Of a stretch of DNA of 5,639 bases, positions 5,353 to 5,639 are shown one piece after another. This DNA comes from Acidobacteriota bacterium. Its GTDB lineage: Bacteria; Acidobacteriota; UBA890. A model generated the notes under the pieces. The model did not search any database. It saw only the letters and a list, made by a program, of their open reading frames with translations, and was not told the origin of the DNA. Where the stretch lies: positions 1-5,639 of the forward strand of contig JAUWTE010000234.1 in assembly GCA_030609765.1 (NCBI GenBank). The letters run 5' to 3'. Position 1 is the stretch's first letter. Every line of letters starts with the position of its first letter. A program made the translations under genes and the position numbers.

Positions 5353-5639
5353 ATGATGATCAGTCGTTCGCCGCTTTCGAGATCGCTGTGGATCCTCGCC
5401 CTCGGTCTGCTGGCCGTGGCATTGGCCGTACCCGCCGTCGCTGTTGGCCCGGTGCAGGACGCTGAAAAAGAGGACGACGCCAACGTCGTTTTCGCGCCCG
5501 AGCTGTTCGGGGCGATGAAGTACCGCTCCATTGGCCCGAGCCGAGGCGGGCGCTCGACGGCTGCGGTGGGTGTGCCGGGAGATCCGCTGGTTTATTACTT
5601 CGGCGCCACCGGCGGGGGCGTGTGGAAGACAACAAGCGC
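5353..5639 (+). CDS. Secreted BNR/VPS10-type beta-propeller protein, N-terminal part only
   Basis: The frame opens at ATG 5353 and runs off the right edge after 95 complete codons. Residues 1 to about 31 are a signal peptide: basic start (ISRSPLSRS), hydrophobic core ([15 protein letters not shown]), small-residue end (PAVA). A short acidic linker (DAEKEDD) follows. The segment from residue 56 contains [34 protein letters not shown]. This is the characteristic opening of large secreted proteins annotated as VPS10-domain, sortilin-like, BNR-repeat or glycosyl-hydrolase-like, in which each propeller blade repeats a GGVWKTxDGG-like strand. Full-length members are usually around 1000 residues, so about a tenth is visible. 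The molecular function of this family is poorly defined, and the glycosyl hydrolase label should not be taken as activity. It is divergent from the amidohydrolase gene and has its own ribosome binding site. Confidence 0.85.
   Translation, partial: MMISRSPLSRSLWILALGLLAVALAVPAVAVGPVQDAEKEDDANVVFAPELFGAMKYRSIGPSRGGRSTAAVGVPGDPLVYYFGATGGGVWKTTS

Overview
The window is GC-rich (roughly 60-65% by eye) and has five protein genes, two of them cut by the window edges. It looks like chromosomal DNA from a Gram-negative-type, soil- or sediment-dwelling bacterium with many secreted hydrolases. The gene styles (BlaI/M56 pair, secreted beta-lactamase-fold hydrolase, lipoprotein amidohydrolase, BNR/VPS10-type propeller beginning [11 protein letters not shown]) are common in Acidobacteriota and Gemmatimonadota. 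That placement is inference from gene style, not from a marker gene. I see no tRNA, rRNA, CRISPR array, insertion sequence or phage gene.

Left block (1-812, minus strand). A BlaI/MecI-type winged-helix repressor (420-812) overlaps by 4 bases (ATGA) the start of an M56/BlaR1-type membrane gene (1-423), whose 3' part lies outside the window. This is the standard antibiotic- or cell-wall-sensing repressor/sensor-protease pair, here in the order repressor then sensor.

Control region (813-1077). The divergent 265-base gap carries two different dyads. One is TCACCATATGGTGA (902-915) with an extra arm at 889-897, just downstream of a promoter-like element for the repressor gene. The other is TCACTAAGTTAGTGA (1002-1016) with an extra half-site at 1027-1033, in front of the rightward gene. 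Both suit BlaI-type operators, so the repressor probably controls itself and its divergent neighbour.

Centre (1078-3285, plus strand). This gene encodes a 735-residue exported, probably lipid-anchored protein. It joins a serine beta-lactamase/DD-peptidase-fold hydrolase (SVSK, YSN, HNG motifs), a small beta-rich linker domain and a complete VanX-type D-Ala-D-Ala dipeptidase (SxHxxGxAxD and EWWH zinc motifs). Two D-Ala-D-Ala-directed folds in one polypeptide, facing a BlaI/BlaR-type regulator, is the most interesting feature: it looks like an inducible cell-wall or beta-lactam response module.

Right block. A convergent amidohydrolase-3 lipoprotein gene (3313-5052, minus strand) ends 27 bases from the fusion gene. 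A 300-base divergent gap with a GC-rich hairpin follows, then the first 95 codons of a secreted BNR/VPS10-type beta-propeller protein (5353 to the right edge). These two genes have no evident functional tie to the bla-like module.
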